Shown: piece after piece, positions 57,701 through 60,525 of the stretch
Layout: each line of letters begins with the position of its first letter
Numbering within the stretch: the first letter of the stretch is position 1
Assembly (NCBI GenBank): GCA_003118195.1
Contig: BEXV01000757.1
Span: forward strand, 49,110-113,109
Direction of reading: 5' to 3'
Length of the DNA stretch: 64,000 nt
Source of the DNA: Hemicentrotus pulcherrimus
Lineage: Eukaryota; Echinodermata; Echinoidea; Camarodonta; Strongylocentrotidae
Notes under the pieces: model-generated
What the model saw: only the letters and a program-made list of their open reading frames with translations
Told to the model about the DNA's origin: nothing
Database searches by the model: none
Made by a program: the position numbers and the translations under genes

Positions 57701-58635
57701 CTAGTTAAATGATGCATACATTAACAAAAATATGATCTGTGATTTTCCTTTCTGTATTTCAGTATGAATTCCTAAATGAGTGCTTCGCCAGGGTGCTAAA
57801 GGAGAGGGAGTGGTGTCGAGAAAATGACCATCGTGGTAATGGACAACAACCAACCAATCACAGAGAAGAAGAAGAGCAGGAAGAAGAAGAAGAAGAGGAG
57901 GAGGAAGAAGAAGAGGAAGAGGAAGAAGAGGAGGAGGAGGAAGAGGATGATGGAGAGGAAGAAGAGGAGGAATTACATAGAGTGAGTTCATTATTTTGTT
58001 CATCTTCCTTCTAGCTGTAACAGTATTAATCACAGTAGCACTTTCCTGACAATGGGGAATGGGAACGCACAAGCTAAAAATAATTTGTCTTCTCATTTGT
58101 CAGAGAATAAAATAAGTTCCTTTCAAAACTCCCTCCAGAAAGAATTTTTTTTCTGTTCTATAAATACCTTTCTCTTCCCTTTCCTGTATTTTTTCATATT
58201 TTTTAAACTTGTTTTCTTTTCACAAAAAAAAAAAGATGAAAGGGCTATCTTCAGGATGACCTTACATTGTGCTCCTTGAATGGAATGATGAAAAGCTTAA
58301 ATAGCAAAGAAAACTTAATATGGGATGTAATATATTTTCCCCTCGGAATAGTACAGAAGCTTTTCATTCCTGTCATTCTTCAGGAATTTGAAATACAAAA
58401 TTAATGTGGTCTACATCATTCCTGGGAAGGAGAATTATTTGGAATGCTTTCTGAGTTGTTTAAATTCTATTCAACCAGTTTTATTTTACGTGTTGTACTA
58501 TTTGGCAAACTTTATAAATATTGTTCATTCTTTTTACTTGCTCTTCTCTATTTTCATGACAATTTCATGTTTTTAATCTTTCAGAGACCGGAGCACAGAG
58601 AAATCATAACTGAAGAAGAAGACGAGGGCTTGTGA
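22097..58635 (+). CDS. SNX27: sorting nexin 27 (PDZ-PX-FERM retromer adaptor), 11 exons, 5' end missing
   Basis: The product is an early-endosome protein that, in animals generally, binds PI3P through its PX domain, class I C-terminal motifs through its PDZ domain and NPxY-type cargo through its FERM-like module, and links these cargoes to retromer for return to the plasma membrane. Seen here is a join of 22097-22328, 25525-25717, 38662-38744, 48601-48711, 49575-49653, 51260-51426, 55851-55943, 56250-56399, 57000-57128, 57763-57981 and 58585-58635. All junctions are GT-AG and the phase fits at each, giving about 501 codons before TGA. Order and spacing of conserved blocks ([51 protein letters not shown]) match SNX27. 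The start codon and first half of PDZ are absent; they should lie upstream of this window or in its first gap. The C terminus carries a long acidic extension not found in vertebrate SNX27. Confidence 0.95.
22843..23232 (+). mobile_element. TIR element related to the GTTGAGTTCTGG family
   Basis: The ends TTTAAAGGTAAAGACCAGT and ACTGGTCTATACCTTTAAAA are inverted copies. The right half (AGTCCCATATACATCTTT through GCAATCGCATGACCA) matches the 10648 and 47736 copies. The left half differs, so this is a chimeric or diverged family member. Confidence 0.65.
23452..23572. mobile_element. short TIR element, GGTCACAAA ends
   Basis: The left end AAAAGCCTTGGTCACAAATG faces CTTTGTGACCGTAGCTTTA. Inner GTACGAACCA and GTACGAACGCATCG blocks are near-direct repeats. 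It is about 121 bp long and non-coding. Confidence 0.5.
24612..24690 (+). repeat. short hairpin repeat, CCAGAAGG family, copy c
   Basis: The left arm TTAGAGCCAGAAGGGTGTTA faces GTTAATTCCCTTTTAGTTCT. It is followed by AAACAGATGATAGATG, the usual 3' flank. Confidence 0.6.
25138..25264 (+). pseudogene. decayed partial copy 1 of the SNX27 PX exon
   Basis: CTCCCACCGATA, GAGTTTGCC and CATCCACGCCAAGCTCTAAG correspond to 25559 onward in the true PX exon, at an offset of about 421 bp. An in-frame-breaking TAA and indels show it cannot be translated. The sequence after it (GGGCAGAATCGACTCAACAT) recurs after copy 2, so the duplicated unit includes intron. Confidence 0.8.
25265..25478 (+). pseudogene. 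decayed partial copy 2 of the SNX27 PX exon, with its acceptor site
   Basis: The unit starts TGCTAGAGATATTTACATCC, identical in design to the intron just before the true exon. It keeps a pyrimidine tract and an AG at 25309-25310. It then encodes a recognisable [11 protein letters not shown] in the PX exon's frame. A net one-base loss beside the RYSEF codons shifts the frame. The copy extends about 115 nt into the exon and then diverges, so it is non-functional as an exon. Confidence 0.85.
25525..25717 (+). CDS. SNX27: SNX27 exon: core of PX domain
   Basis: The acceptor is CCCCTTTAG|GTTTAC and the donor GAGAAAG|GTAACG, leaving phase 1. The 64 codons encode the PI3P-binding core of [14 protein letters not shown], the HRYSEF strand with the basic-aromatic pair, KLKREF, the proline loop [10 protein letters not shown], and the [13 protein letters not shown] helix with its Arg cluster. 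In known PX domains these Arg and Lys residues contact the 3-phosphate of PI3P; all are present. The exon is preceded by two degraded tandem copies of its own 5' part. The reading frame would run on into the intron without an immediate stop, but the strong donor and the phase match with the next exon set the boundary. Confidence 0.96.
25760..26015. mobile_element. palindromic element related to 46774-47066
   Basis: ATCACAGAGACTAAGATCGA, TTATGGCAGGCCGTTCATGC on the left and CCGGTGGCATGAATGGCCTG, CCATAGAGTATTCCAACTTG on the right are imperfect inverted copies. CAACCGGTGGCATG(A/G)ATGG is shared with the element at 46774-47066. It is more degraded than that copy. Confidence 0.6.
26385..26653. mobile_element. 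TIR element, GGGGTAATCCAA ends
   Basis: The left TTAAGGGGTAATCCAACCC mirrors the right AAGATTGGATTCCCTTTAAC. Inner blocks AAAATGGGAAAGTT and AACTTTCCCATTTT are also inverted. It is non-coding. Confidence 0.55.
26819..28171. mobile_element. non-autonomous hAT-type DNA transposon
   Basis: The ends TAGTTCTGTCATCGA and (reverse complement of right end) TAGTGCTGTCATCGA differ at one of 15 positions and fit the hAT end pattern. The 8-bp sequence TTGGAGAC occurs immediately outside both ends (26811-26818, 28172-28179), the target duplication length typical of hAT. GTCGACA-like motifs cluster near both ends, as expected of subterminal transposase sites. No transposase frame is present. The interior contains a GC-rich core duplicated in tandem. 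Confidence 0.85.
27103..28145 (+). repeat. tandem duplication inside the hAT-type element, joined at a single N
   Basis: Unit 1 (27103-27632) and unit 2 (27634-28145) are essentially identical apart from a 16-bp deletion in unit 2 near its GTCGGCTAAAATTCAAGACG block. An undetermined base sits at 27633 exactly at the junction. Each unit has a perfect 16-bp palindrome ACGACGTGCACGTCGT and GCCGGCCGGCCGTACCGG at its start. The junction N makes an assembly artefact quite possible. Confidence 0.85.
28781..28976 (+). mobile_element. nested ~195-bp TIR element, AAGCCCC/CTGCACTA family, copy 1
   Basis: Shares with 37509-37700 the blocks CAGGAGGGATTA, GGTGGTTATCTCATCAA, GGGGACCAATGGTCACCGAT and AGTAGTGCAGTGGG. 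The right end reads CTACTTGTA inverted against GCCGTAGTTTACA. Lying inside 28682-29484, it is the younger insertion or was carried along with it. Confidence 0.7.
29171..29361. repeat. 99-bp tandem duplication
   Basis: TTATTATGAGGTGAAAA starts at 29171 and 29270. The two units differ by a few substitutions and an 8-base deletion near AAGAAATAT(GAAATAT)CAGCC. Confidence 0.85.
29628..29658. repeat. (AC)n microsatellite
   Basis: An uninterrupted CA dinucleotide run. Reading frames across it (Thr-His or Cys-Val strings) are artefacts. Confidence 0.95.
30985..31062 (-). repeat. short hAT-like terminal fragment
   Basis: Read on the minus strand it begins CTAGGGCTGCAACGAGTAGT and contains ACTCGAGTACTTG in both directions. 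TAGGGCTGCAAC is a common hAT terminal motif in animals. It is too short to classify firmly. Confidence 0.4.
31160..31835. repeat. degenerate tandem array, ~290-bp units
   Basis: CATGGAAGAAGAAGCGAGAG, TCATAGAAGAAGAAGCTAGG (twice), AAAAAATAGTATCACCTGCT and CAAGATCATCATCA recur in order at roughly 290-bp spacing from 31220 to 31800. A more diverged unit may precede it from about 30730 (CAATATCATCATCATTAG). The frame at 31182-31457 is repeat sequence, not a gene. Confidence 0.7.
32393..32457 (+). repeat. short hairpin repeat, CCAGAAGG family, copy d
   Basis: GAGATCCAGAAGGGCATCAA faces AATGCTCTTCTGGCTCCGAA, followed by CAG. Loop about 20 nt. Confidence 0.65.
32683..33045. mobile_element. possible TIR element, TACCTGCCAA ends
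   Basis: The left CTGGTACGTACCTGCCAAC and the right ATTGGCAGGTATGCTGGTG are inverted copies about 360 bp apart. The interior includes AATATTCTGAATTTTAGG facing AAAATTCAGAATATTCAG and a poly-T/poly-A tract. No coding sequence. Confidence 0.5.
33105..33174 (+). repeat. short hairpin repeat, CCAGAAGG family, copy e
   Basis: AAGCCAGAAGGGCATTAACA faces GTTAACATCCTTCTGGCTCT, one of the best-preserved stems. A further half-copy (GGAACCAGAAAGAAGTTAAA) follows at about 33219. Confidence 0.75.
33380..33880. other. complex non-repetitive block within the intron
   Basis: A 122-codon open frame at 33379-33747 (+) is the longest gap-free one in this intron, but it shows no recognisable domain, has no clear splice context and its composition resembles neutral intron. 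I do not call it a gene. The block is not shared with other parts of the window. Confidence 0.25.
34071..34140 (+). repeat. short hairpin repeat, CCAGAAGG family, copy f (diverged)
   Basis: GGGAGAAGGGTATTGG faces AATTAACATCCTTCTGGCAC, followed by TCAGCAG. The left arm is eroded. Confidence 0.5.
34364..34460. mobile_element. 97-bp hairpin MITE, copy 1
   Basis: The terminal inverted repeats are 31 bp with 29 matches: CGTCCTTGTTTTCACGAAGT at the left and ACTTCGTGAAAACAGCGACG at the right, plus GACGGTAGTGA. ATAT flanks both ends, suggesting a 4-bp target duplication. It is identical to 41952-42048 except for one base. Confidence 0.85.
34490..34745. repeat. degenerate (TATAGGGTTTGG)n minisatellite
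   Basis: Variants of GGTATAGGGTTTGG and GGTGTAAGGTT repeat over 250 bp. Embedded TTAGGGTTTGG phrases recall TTAGGG telomere repeats, but the unit is longer and irregular, so a telomeric origin is not supported. Confidence 0.7.
35972..36312 (-). mobile_element. TIR element, GTTGAGTTCTGG family, copy in reverse orientation
   Basis: Begins AAGATAAAGTTGAGTTCTGG with TCATGCGATGGCATTGTGAA and ends CCAGAACTCAACCTTCTCTT. Inside, GAATATGAAGGCATTTGAAG and AGCCATGCTTTTCAGGAAAC are the reverse complement of the 10648 and 47736 copies. The middle is more diverged. Confidence 0.7.
36588..36866. other. poly-G run and assembly gap
   Basis: A 15-base G run (36588-36602) leads straight into undetermined bases (36603-36866). 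Reading frames spanning it are meaningless. Confidence 0.99.
37509..37700 (+). mobile_element. ~192-bp TIR element, AAGCCCC/CTGCACTA family, copy 2
   Basis: The ends AAGCCCCTCTGCACTAG and TAGTGCAGTGGGGCTT are inverted copies. The interior matches 28781-28976 closely (GGTGGTTATCTCATCAA, GGGGACCAATGGTCACCGAT). Non-coding. Confidence 0.75.
38662..38744 (+). CDS. SNX27: SNX27 exon: end of PX domain and linker to FERM
   Basis: The acceptor is CTGTTTGCAG|TAAGTG; two bases complete the Val codon begun in the previous exon, and 27 codons follow, ending AGG|GTAAGT in phase 0. The product [17 protein letters not shown] is the last PX helix, and IGESDIM is nearly invariant in SNX27. A short acidic linker ([10 protein letters not shown]) leads to the FERM-like module. 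The exon is only 83 bp and is flanked by the gene's two longest introns. Its first bases overlap a donor-like A|GTAAGT string. Confidence 0.95.
38790..40060. repeat. degenerate tandem units, CTTTCACAGA..TTTCCATTTACTG
   Basis: Diverged versions of CAACCTTTCACAGACAATTT with TTTCCATTTACTG and TTCCAATGAC recur near 38797, 39515, 39650, 39835 and 40005. GCATTATACCCAAGT(C/T)TAA..TAAGA also appears twice (39729, 39906). The first unit starts about 45 bp after the exon's donor. Confidence 0.6.
40255..40310 (+). repeat. short hairpin repeat, CCAGAAGG family, copy g (diverged)
   Basis: TCTGAAGGGCACTAACTG faces TGACCTTCCCGTTCTCAACA, then GAGACATTACTTCATG. The stem is weakened but the order of blocks is kept. 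Confidence 0.45.
40725..41020. other. complex GC-richer block, possible regulatory DNA
   Basis: This stretch follows a poly-T run and is markedly less AT-rich than its surroundings (for example GGGAGCTTTGCGCGGGGTGA). It is not shared with other parts of the window and has no recognisable protein. A regulatory role is only a guess. Confidence 0.2.
41952..42048. mobile_element. 97-bp hairpin MITE, copy 2
   Basis: It differs from 34364-34460 by a single C/T in the loop side (GTAATGCAAAG against GTAACGCAAAG). AAAT flanks both ends, again a 4-bp repeat, different from copy 1's ATAT. The different flanks with identical bodies show two separate insertions. Confidence 0.85.
42285..42600 (-). mobile_element. 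3' fragment of a non-LTR (LINE) retrotransposon
   Basis: The minus-strand frame 42587-42372 ends with [27 protein letters not shown] and a stop. LWNSLP..I..SFK..LK is the familiar C-terminal signature of reverse-transcriptase polyproteins of jockey/CR1-like LINEs. After the stop the strand continues with AGCACTCCACAGAGCGGATT, TGGCACTATATATTA and a TATTATTAATAA-type tail, as many LINE 3' ends do. The rest of the element is absent (5' truncation), and an 18-bp unit is expanded inside it. Confidence 0.75.
42505..42563. repeat. 18-bp tandem repeat, three units
   Basis: AACTTTAGGAATCGC(T/A)AT is repeated three times, encoding VIAIPK on the minus strand. It lies within the LINE fragment. Confidence 0.85.
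42815..43110. repeat. GA-rich low-complexity tract
   Basis: Nearly all purine on this strand with many GAGA runs. Opposite-strand Ser/Leu frames are artefacts. Confidence 0.85.
43131..43376. mobile_element. palindromic element with ~110-bp arms
   Basis: TGAATTCACAAAGGAGGTTT, TTCACATAACCCATGGTCTA and AAATTAGCGCAAAATAAG on the left face CTTATTTTGTGCTAATTTTT, TAGACCATGGGTTATGTAAA and AACCTCCATTGTGAATTTGG on the right. About 246 bp in total with a central loop near 43240-43275. Non-coding, MITE-like. Confidence 0.8.
44850..45275. repeat. tandem duplication, ~220-bp units
   Basis: CAAGCTCTATCTAATATTAT, TGCCTTGGCTTTC, GCAGGCAAGCTAATGGCCC, CTTGTGTGTCAACAAT and TTTATTCAGACTCACTTATC occur in the same order in 44860-45030 and 45090-45260. 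GAACCAGATCAGGGGTTA is itself doubled between them. Confidence 0.85.
45680..45723. repeat. poly-T tract
   Basis: Over 40 bases of T with two C interruptions. Confidence 0.95.
46405..46790. repeat. tandem duplication, ~200-bp units
   Basis: AATGTCAAGAAACGGTGAAG, GGGTCACTGCTGTATTGCC and TTGTGCCGTGAATGTGTGA occur in both 46408-46606 and 46607-46770. Unit 1 ends in a truncated piece of the palindromic element whose full version follows unit 2. Confidence 0.85.
46774..47066. mobile_element. palindromic element with ~55-bp arms
   Basis: GGTGTTTCACGACGACTAAG, TCAACTTAAGTTGGACTTGA and ACTATGGCAGGC on the left are mirrored by GCCTGCCATAGTTCAAGTCC, AACTTAAGTTGATTTTAGTC and GTTGTGAAACAACCCCC on the right. 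An older relative lies at 25760-26015. Non-coding. Confidence 0.85.
47736..48114 (+). mobile_element. TIR element, GTTGAGTTCTGG family, copy 3
   Basis: Closely similar to 10648-11033 along nearly its whole length (TTAAAGAGAAGGTTGAGTTC through GCAATCGCATGACCAGA). It gives the clearest view of the family body: about 380 bp and no coding sequence. Confidence 0.8.
48601..48711 (+). CDS. SNX27: SNX27 exon: FERM-like module, F1 lobe (first part)
   Basis: The acceptor is CATCCTGCAG|TCAAGT and the donor AAT|GTAAGT. It has 37 codons in phase 0. The product runs [20 protein letters not shown] and then [17 protein letters not shown], the ubiquitin-like first lobe of the FERM-like module; the LPD-T-VTV-V..N-T-D-VY pattern aligns residue for residue with vertebrate SNX27. 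In the family this lobe contributes to Ras-type GTPase and phosphoinositide contacts. Confidence 0.94.
49575..49653 (+). CDS. SNX27: SNX27 exon: FERM-like module, F1 lobe (second part)
   Basis: The acceptor is CTCATTACAG|AGTCTA and the donor TTTG|GTAAGT, leaving phase 1. The 26 codons read [20 protein letters not shown] then TTESGF. The VNYF.LFE block is the conserved end of the F1 lobe in SNX27. The exon is 79 bp and short introns lie on both sides. Confidence 0.94.
49654..51259 (+). other. SNX27 intron (1.6 kb)
   Basis: AT-rich sequence with poly-T at 50032-50044. Nothing else recognisable. Confidence 0.7.
51260..51426 (+). CDS. SNX27: SNX27 exon: FERM-like module, F1-F2 region
   Basis: The acceptor is CATGTTACAG|ACCGG, completing an Asp codon, and the donor is TGGCAG|GTAAGA in phase 0. 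The 55 full codons include [40 protein letters not shown] and FLFWQ. The EFPH.LY.QNY motif is highly conserved in SNX27, and the LRKW.F block opens the F2 lobe. Two decayed tandem copies of the 3' part of this exon with its donor lie immediately downstream (51510-51755). I see no sign that either is used. Confidence 0.95.
51510..51645 (+). pseudogene. partial copy 2 of the 51260-51426 exon, donor retained
   Basis: A 37-base run from GGGTCTTTGCACCGACGC through TCTGATGAACCA is identical to the true exon, 163 bp upstream. About 27 bases are then deleted, and the copy rejoins at TGGCAGGTAAGAGGT, keeping a perfect donor. No acceptor or upstream exon part is present. The deletion breaks the frame. 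Confidence 0.88.
51646..51755 (+). pseudogene. partial copy 3 of the 51260-51426 exon, donor destroyed
   Basis: GAGTCTATGCACCACCACAG, AACTTCTGATGAGCCATGAT and AAGGAAGCCATGTCACTCCT follow the true exon, with more substitutions than copy 2. The donor region reads TGGGAGTTAAGAG instead of CAGGTAAGAG. Downstream, TTCAAATCTCACTCAGAATCA matches intron after the true exon. Confidence 0.85.
52318..52495. repeat. 64-bp tandem duplication at gap edge
   Basis: GATAAATTAGATGTAACAGT through GTTGAGAACTAATCA (52322-52379) is repeated at 52438-52495, where the gap begins. The gap therefore sits inside a tandem repeat. Confidence 0.9.
52496..53188. other. assembly gap followed by poly-T
   Basis: Undetermined bases, then a 22-base T run at 53189-53210. 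Confidence 0.99.
53217..53290 (+). repeat. short hairpin repeat, CCAGAAGG family, copy h (diverged)
   Basis: CTCCCAGGAGGGCATTAAGT faces GTTGATGCCTTCAGGCTCCA, then AACAGACTACATGAGATATA. Confidence 0.55.
53291..55840. other. non-coding intron stretch
   Basis: AT-rich, with a G run at 54099-54110. Near 55186 TTAAAGGGAAAGTAGAGTTC resembles one end of the GTTGAGTTCTGG family without a clear body. No exon is supported. Confidence 0.5.
55851..55943 (+). CDS. SNX27: SNX27 exon: FERM-like module, F2 lobe
   Basis: The acceptor is TTTGCTGCAG|GCGATT and the donor TTACAG|GTAAGC. It has 31 codons in phase 0: [20 protein letters not shown] then [11 protein letters not shown]. It replaces the vertebrate AVDDVKKGYIKAEEK segment at almost the same length but with low identity; this is the least conserved stretch of the protein. 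Its identity rests on position, phase and the A-(I/V)-x-D-(V/I) start rather than on strong similarity. Confidence 0.9.
56250..56399 (+). CDS. SNX27: SNX27 exon: FERM-like module, F2-F3 region
   Basis: The acceptor is ATCTTCCAG|TACTTA and the donor CTAGAA|GTAGGT. It has exactly 50 codons in phase 0. The [20 protein letters not shown] stretch matches the vertebrate YLNMLRT..GYNEIIFPHC block, followed by [20 protein letters not shown] and [10 protein letters not shown]. These form the end of F2 and the first strands of F3, a PTB-like fold. Confidence 0.95.
56400..56999 (+). other. SNX27 intron (0.6 kb), T-rich
   Basis: Very rich in T on this strand (56580-56815). Nothing else recognisable. Confidence 0.8.
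57000..57128 (+). CDS. SNX27: SNX27 exon: F3 lobe of FERM-like module
   Basis: The acceptor is GATGTTCAG|GCTCAA and the donor AAATAT|GTAAGT. It has 43 codons in phase 0. [20 protein letters not shown] and [19 protein letters not shown] match vertebrate SNX27 closely (FEW.E....DTDEEGM.FCFEY....KKPRWV.IFT.Y). In mammals this lobe binds NPxY-type sorting motifs, and a Trp just before D/E-TDEEG has been linked to that binding. Here the aligned residue is Tyr. Confidence 0.96.
57465..57650 (+). repeat. possible SINE-like element in intron
   Basis: CACTCACCGCCCAGGTGCTA, AAATGGGTACCCGGTAGGAT and a GC-rich following segment look like a dispersed SINE-type sequence seen in several marine invertebrates (recollection, not checked). 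Only one copy is present here, and A/B box motifs are not clear. Confidence 0.35.
57763..57981 (+). CDS. SNX27: SNX27 exon: last helix of F3 and acidic poly-Glu tail
   Basis: The acceptor is TGTATTTCAG|TATGAA and the donor CATAGA|GTGAGT. It has 73 codons in phase 0. The first 20 codons ([20 protein letters not shown]) are the conserved C-terminal helix of SNX27 (vertebrate F.YMHECFERVF.ELKWRKE). The remainder is new: a polar stretch with QQPTN, then from about codon 35 an almost pure Glu run broken by one Gln and a DDG. It is written by mixed GAA and GAG codons, a trinucleotide microsatellite that stays in frame. Vertebrate SNX27 stops soon after the helix. Confidence 0.93.
57860..57971 (+). 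repeat. in-frame (GAA/GAG)n trinucleotide repeat
   Basis: About 110 bp of GAA/GAG triplets coding for Glu in the SNX27 tail. The mixture of both codons lowers slippage compared with a pure repeat. The opposite-strand Leu/Pro frame is a shadow. Confidence 0.95.
58585..58635 (+). CDS. SNX27: SNX27 terminal coding exon and stop
   Basis: The acceptor is ATCTTTCAG|AGACCG. It has 16 codons, [16 protein letters not shown], then TGA at 58633-58635. The tail stays acidic. It does not resemble the vertebrate C-terminal variants. The phase (0) fits the previous donor, and no downstream exon is needed. Confidence 0.88.
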   Translation, partial: RPEHREIITEEEDEGL

Positions 58636-58927
58636 CCTTTGACCTTCACATCAAACCAAAGCACTATTTGCAAACCAACAGAGGACAGATAGACTATATA
58701 TACAAATATAAATATATAAAAAAGCTTTATACAGGCAAGCAGTTCTTACATATCATGAAACCAGTGGTATGCTCTTTTTATAACCAGTTATTTTTATACT
58801 CTGGACGTTTACAGATGTTGTACACAGAATATGGTCTATTATTTTTTACCGTGGGCTAGCGAAGGCTAAACAAAGTGGTGGTCAGGAAGGAAACCTGATA
58901 TTCTTTAAAAACATGTTTTCTTGCTCG

Positions 58928-58933
58928 AATAAA
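58928..58933 (+). promoter_or_regulatory. candidate polyadenylation signal AATAAA
   Basis: First canonical hexamer in the 3' flank, about 295 nt after the stop. Confidence 0.5.
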
Positions 58934-59081
58934 TATATGCTGTTTATAGATTAAGAAAAAAATTTATTCAACCTCATTTCAAGCTGATTCTATTCCTTCG
59001 ATATCAACTGTTCCAAAAAAATGTTTTTATATTGATAGAGTCTCTCAATGTCTTGAATGTATTTAGTCTACACCCTGTTTG

Positions 59082-59087
59082 AATAAA
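59082..59087 (+). promoter_or_regulatory. second candidate polyadenylation signal AATAAA
   Basis: Second canonical hexamer, about 450 nt after the stop. Confidence 0.4.
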
Positions 59088-59314
59088 TACTGGCACTATC
59101 ATTCTTATATCTTAAGTCAAATATTATTGTATCTATACGGGAAAAATATTTCTGCTCAACAGATTGTCTCTCACTCATCCATGCTCGGCTGATTCAAGTA
59201 ATACGTGGATAGATTAGATTCTTACAGACATACCCCATATATCAACCATCACCATTAAGGCATTGAATTTTGGTTTAGGAAATGCATATTTTGGTCATGA
59301 AATAGTTAGATAAT

Positions 59315-59517
59315 AAGATTGGTAGTTGATCAGTTGTCACACGAAGAGAGCAAACGAGAGTTGCGACGTTTCGACTGCTAACTGCTAGTCTTCGTCAGGC
59401 AATGTGGACTAGCAGTTAGCAGTCGAAACGTCGCAACTCTCGTTTGCTCTCTTCGTGTGACAACTGATCAACTACCAATCTTACTATCTACCACGATGAT
59501 CAACCTCTTCCGAACTA
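59315..59517 (-). mobile_element. insertion carrying a perfect 76-bp inverted repeat, 12-bp target duplication
   Basis: Arms 59315-59390 and 59407-59482 are exact reverse complements, separated by a 16-nt loop. The whole segment is bracketed by direct repeats TAGTTAGATAAT at 59303-59314 and 59518-59529. Minus-strand motifs CTGACGA (59398-59392) and GAAAC (59372-59368), separated by a short stem sequence, resemble a hammerhead ribozyme core, such as occurs in Penelope-like retroelements. Classification is tentative. Confidence 0.7.
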
Positions 59518-59989
59518 TAGTTAGATAATGTGTATCTTTTGAGCTTTGATAGTGAATGGATGATCATGGTGTGTTCAAAGTGTGTGTCATGTCATGCTGC
59601 TAAAGCATGTATTCTTTTGTGTATATGTAACAATTTTATGGCGTACATACCTTAGGCATTTTCAATACTTATCAACCTGTACAGCTCTAGGTACATATAA
59701 AATACGATATACAGCATATATTCATGTCATATGAGTATGTACTCCACAATACCAAACCTATTGAATGGAATGAAATCACTTTATTTTTTGCCTTATTCAC
59801 CTACAGCAATATACGTCATATATGATTTGAATTTGTTTGTGACTATGCTGTAAGTATGTGGAGCTTTGTAGATAACAAAGAGTATGAATAGACACTAACC
59901 AGAGTATCAGTGATATTCTCTATAGGATACTTTCAAATCTCAAGCCAAACAACGTGTACTACTAGCTACCCAGACAGACACAAAATCAT

Positions 59990-60010
59990 GTCCTCTCTCT
60001 CTCTCTCTCT
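59990..60010. repeat. (CT)n microsatellite
   Basis: CTCTCT run following GTCC. Confidence 0.85.
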
Positions 60011-60090
60011 GTGATGGTATTTCAACAATTAAAAGGATAGATAGTGAGTAGAATGGGCCATTTTGGTAATGTGACCAAATTTTATTATTA

Positions 60091-60310
60091 GAAGTACCTC
60101 AATACAAATTATTTCAATCACCTGTTTTACAAATACTTGTATTTCAATACTCAGAACACAAATTGCATATATTACATGTTGTGAGGAAGGGCAAGCCATA
60201 ATGTTTGTCCTATTTAGCAACAAATAATTTACGCAATATTATTTCAGACTATTGAGATACATTTATTTGTATTCCCAGGTGAAAGTAATAATTTGTATTG
60301 AGGCGCTTTA
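60091..60310. mobile_element. TIR element, CCTCAATACAAATTATT ends
   Basis: GTACCTCAATACAAATTATT at the left mirrors AATAATTTGTATTGAGGCGC at the right, about 220 bp apart. Related sequence (GTGCCTCAATACAAATATTT) appears at about 3278. Non-coding. Confidence 0.6.
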
Positions 60311-60410
60311 TAAATACTTATGCATAAATTTGGTTACAAAGCGAAAAATTGCATTCGGTCTAGTGTCAATCACGGTGTGACTGGTATATTTATACTCTTC
60401 CAATCATAAA

Positions 60411-60525
60411 CATGTACAGTCAAACCTGCCTTATAGTGATCACCTCTCTAGAAGGGCCACCTGTCTACAGTGGCTATTTTCTGTTTCTCCTTGAGTGGCC
60501 TTTATAGACAGGTTTGACTGTCCAT
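60411..60525. mobile_element. short MITE with ACAGTCAAACCTG ends
   Basis: CATGTACAGTCAAACCTGCC and GACAGGTTTGACTGTCCATG mirror each other, and the stem continues through CTTATAG and TTTATAG. About 115 bp. The CAGTCAAACC end recalls Tc1/mariner-type termini but is not proof of that class. Confidence 0.65.

Larger units (their letters stand above)
58636..59110 (+). other. SNX27: SNX27 3' untranslated region (probable)
   Basis: Runs on from the stop codon through AT-rich sequence to candidate AATAAA polyadenylation signals at 58928-58933 and 59082-59087. Which is used, or whether the transcript goes further, cannot be read from sequence. Confidence 0.55.

Noticed and set aside
57701..58096. 131-codon minus-strand frame
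   Set aside because: It is the reverse of the poly-Glu repeat, giving low-complexity Leu/Pro, and lies opposite a supported SNX27 exon.
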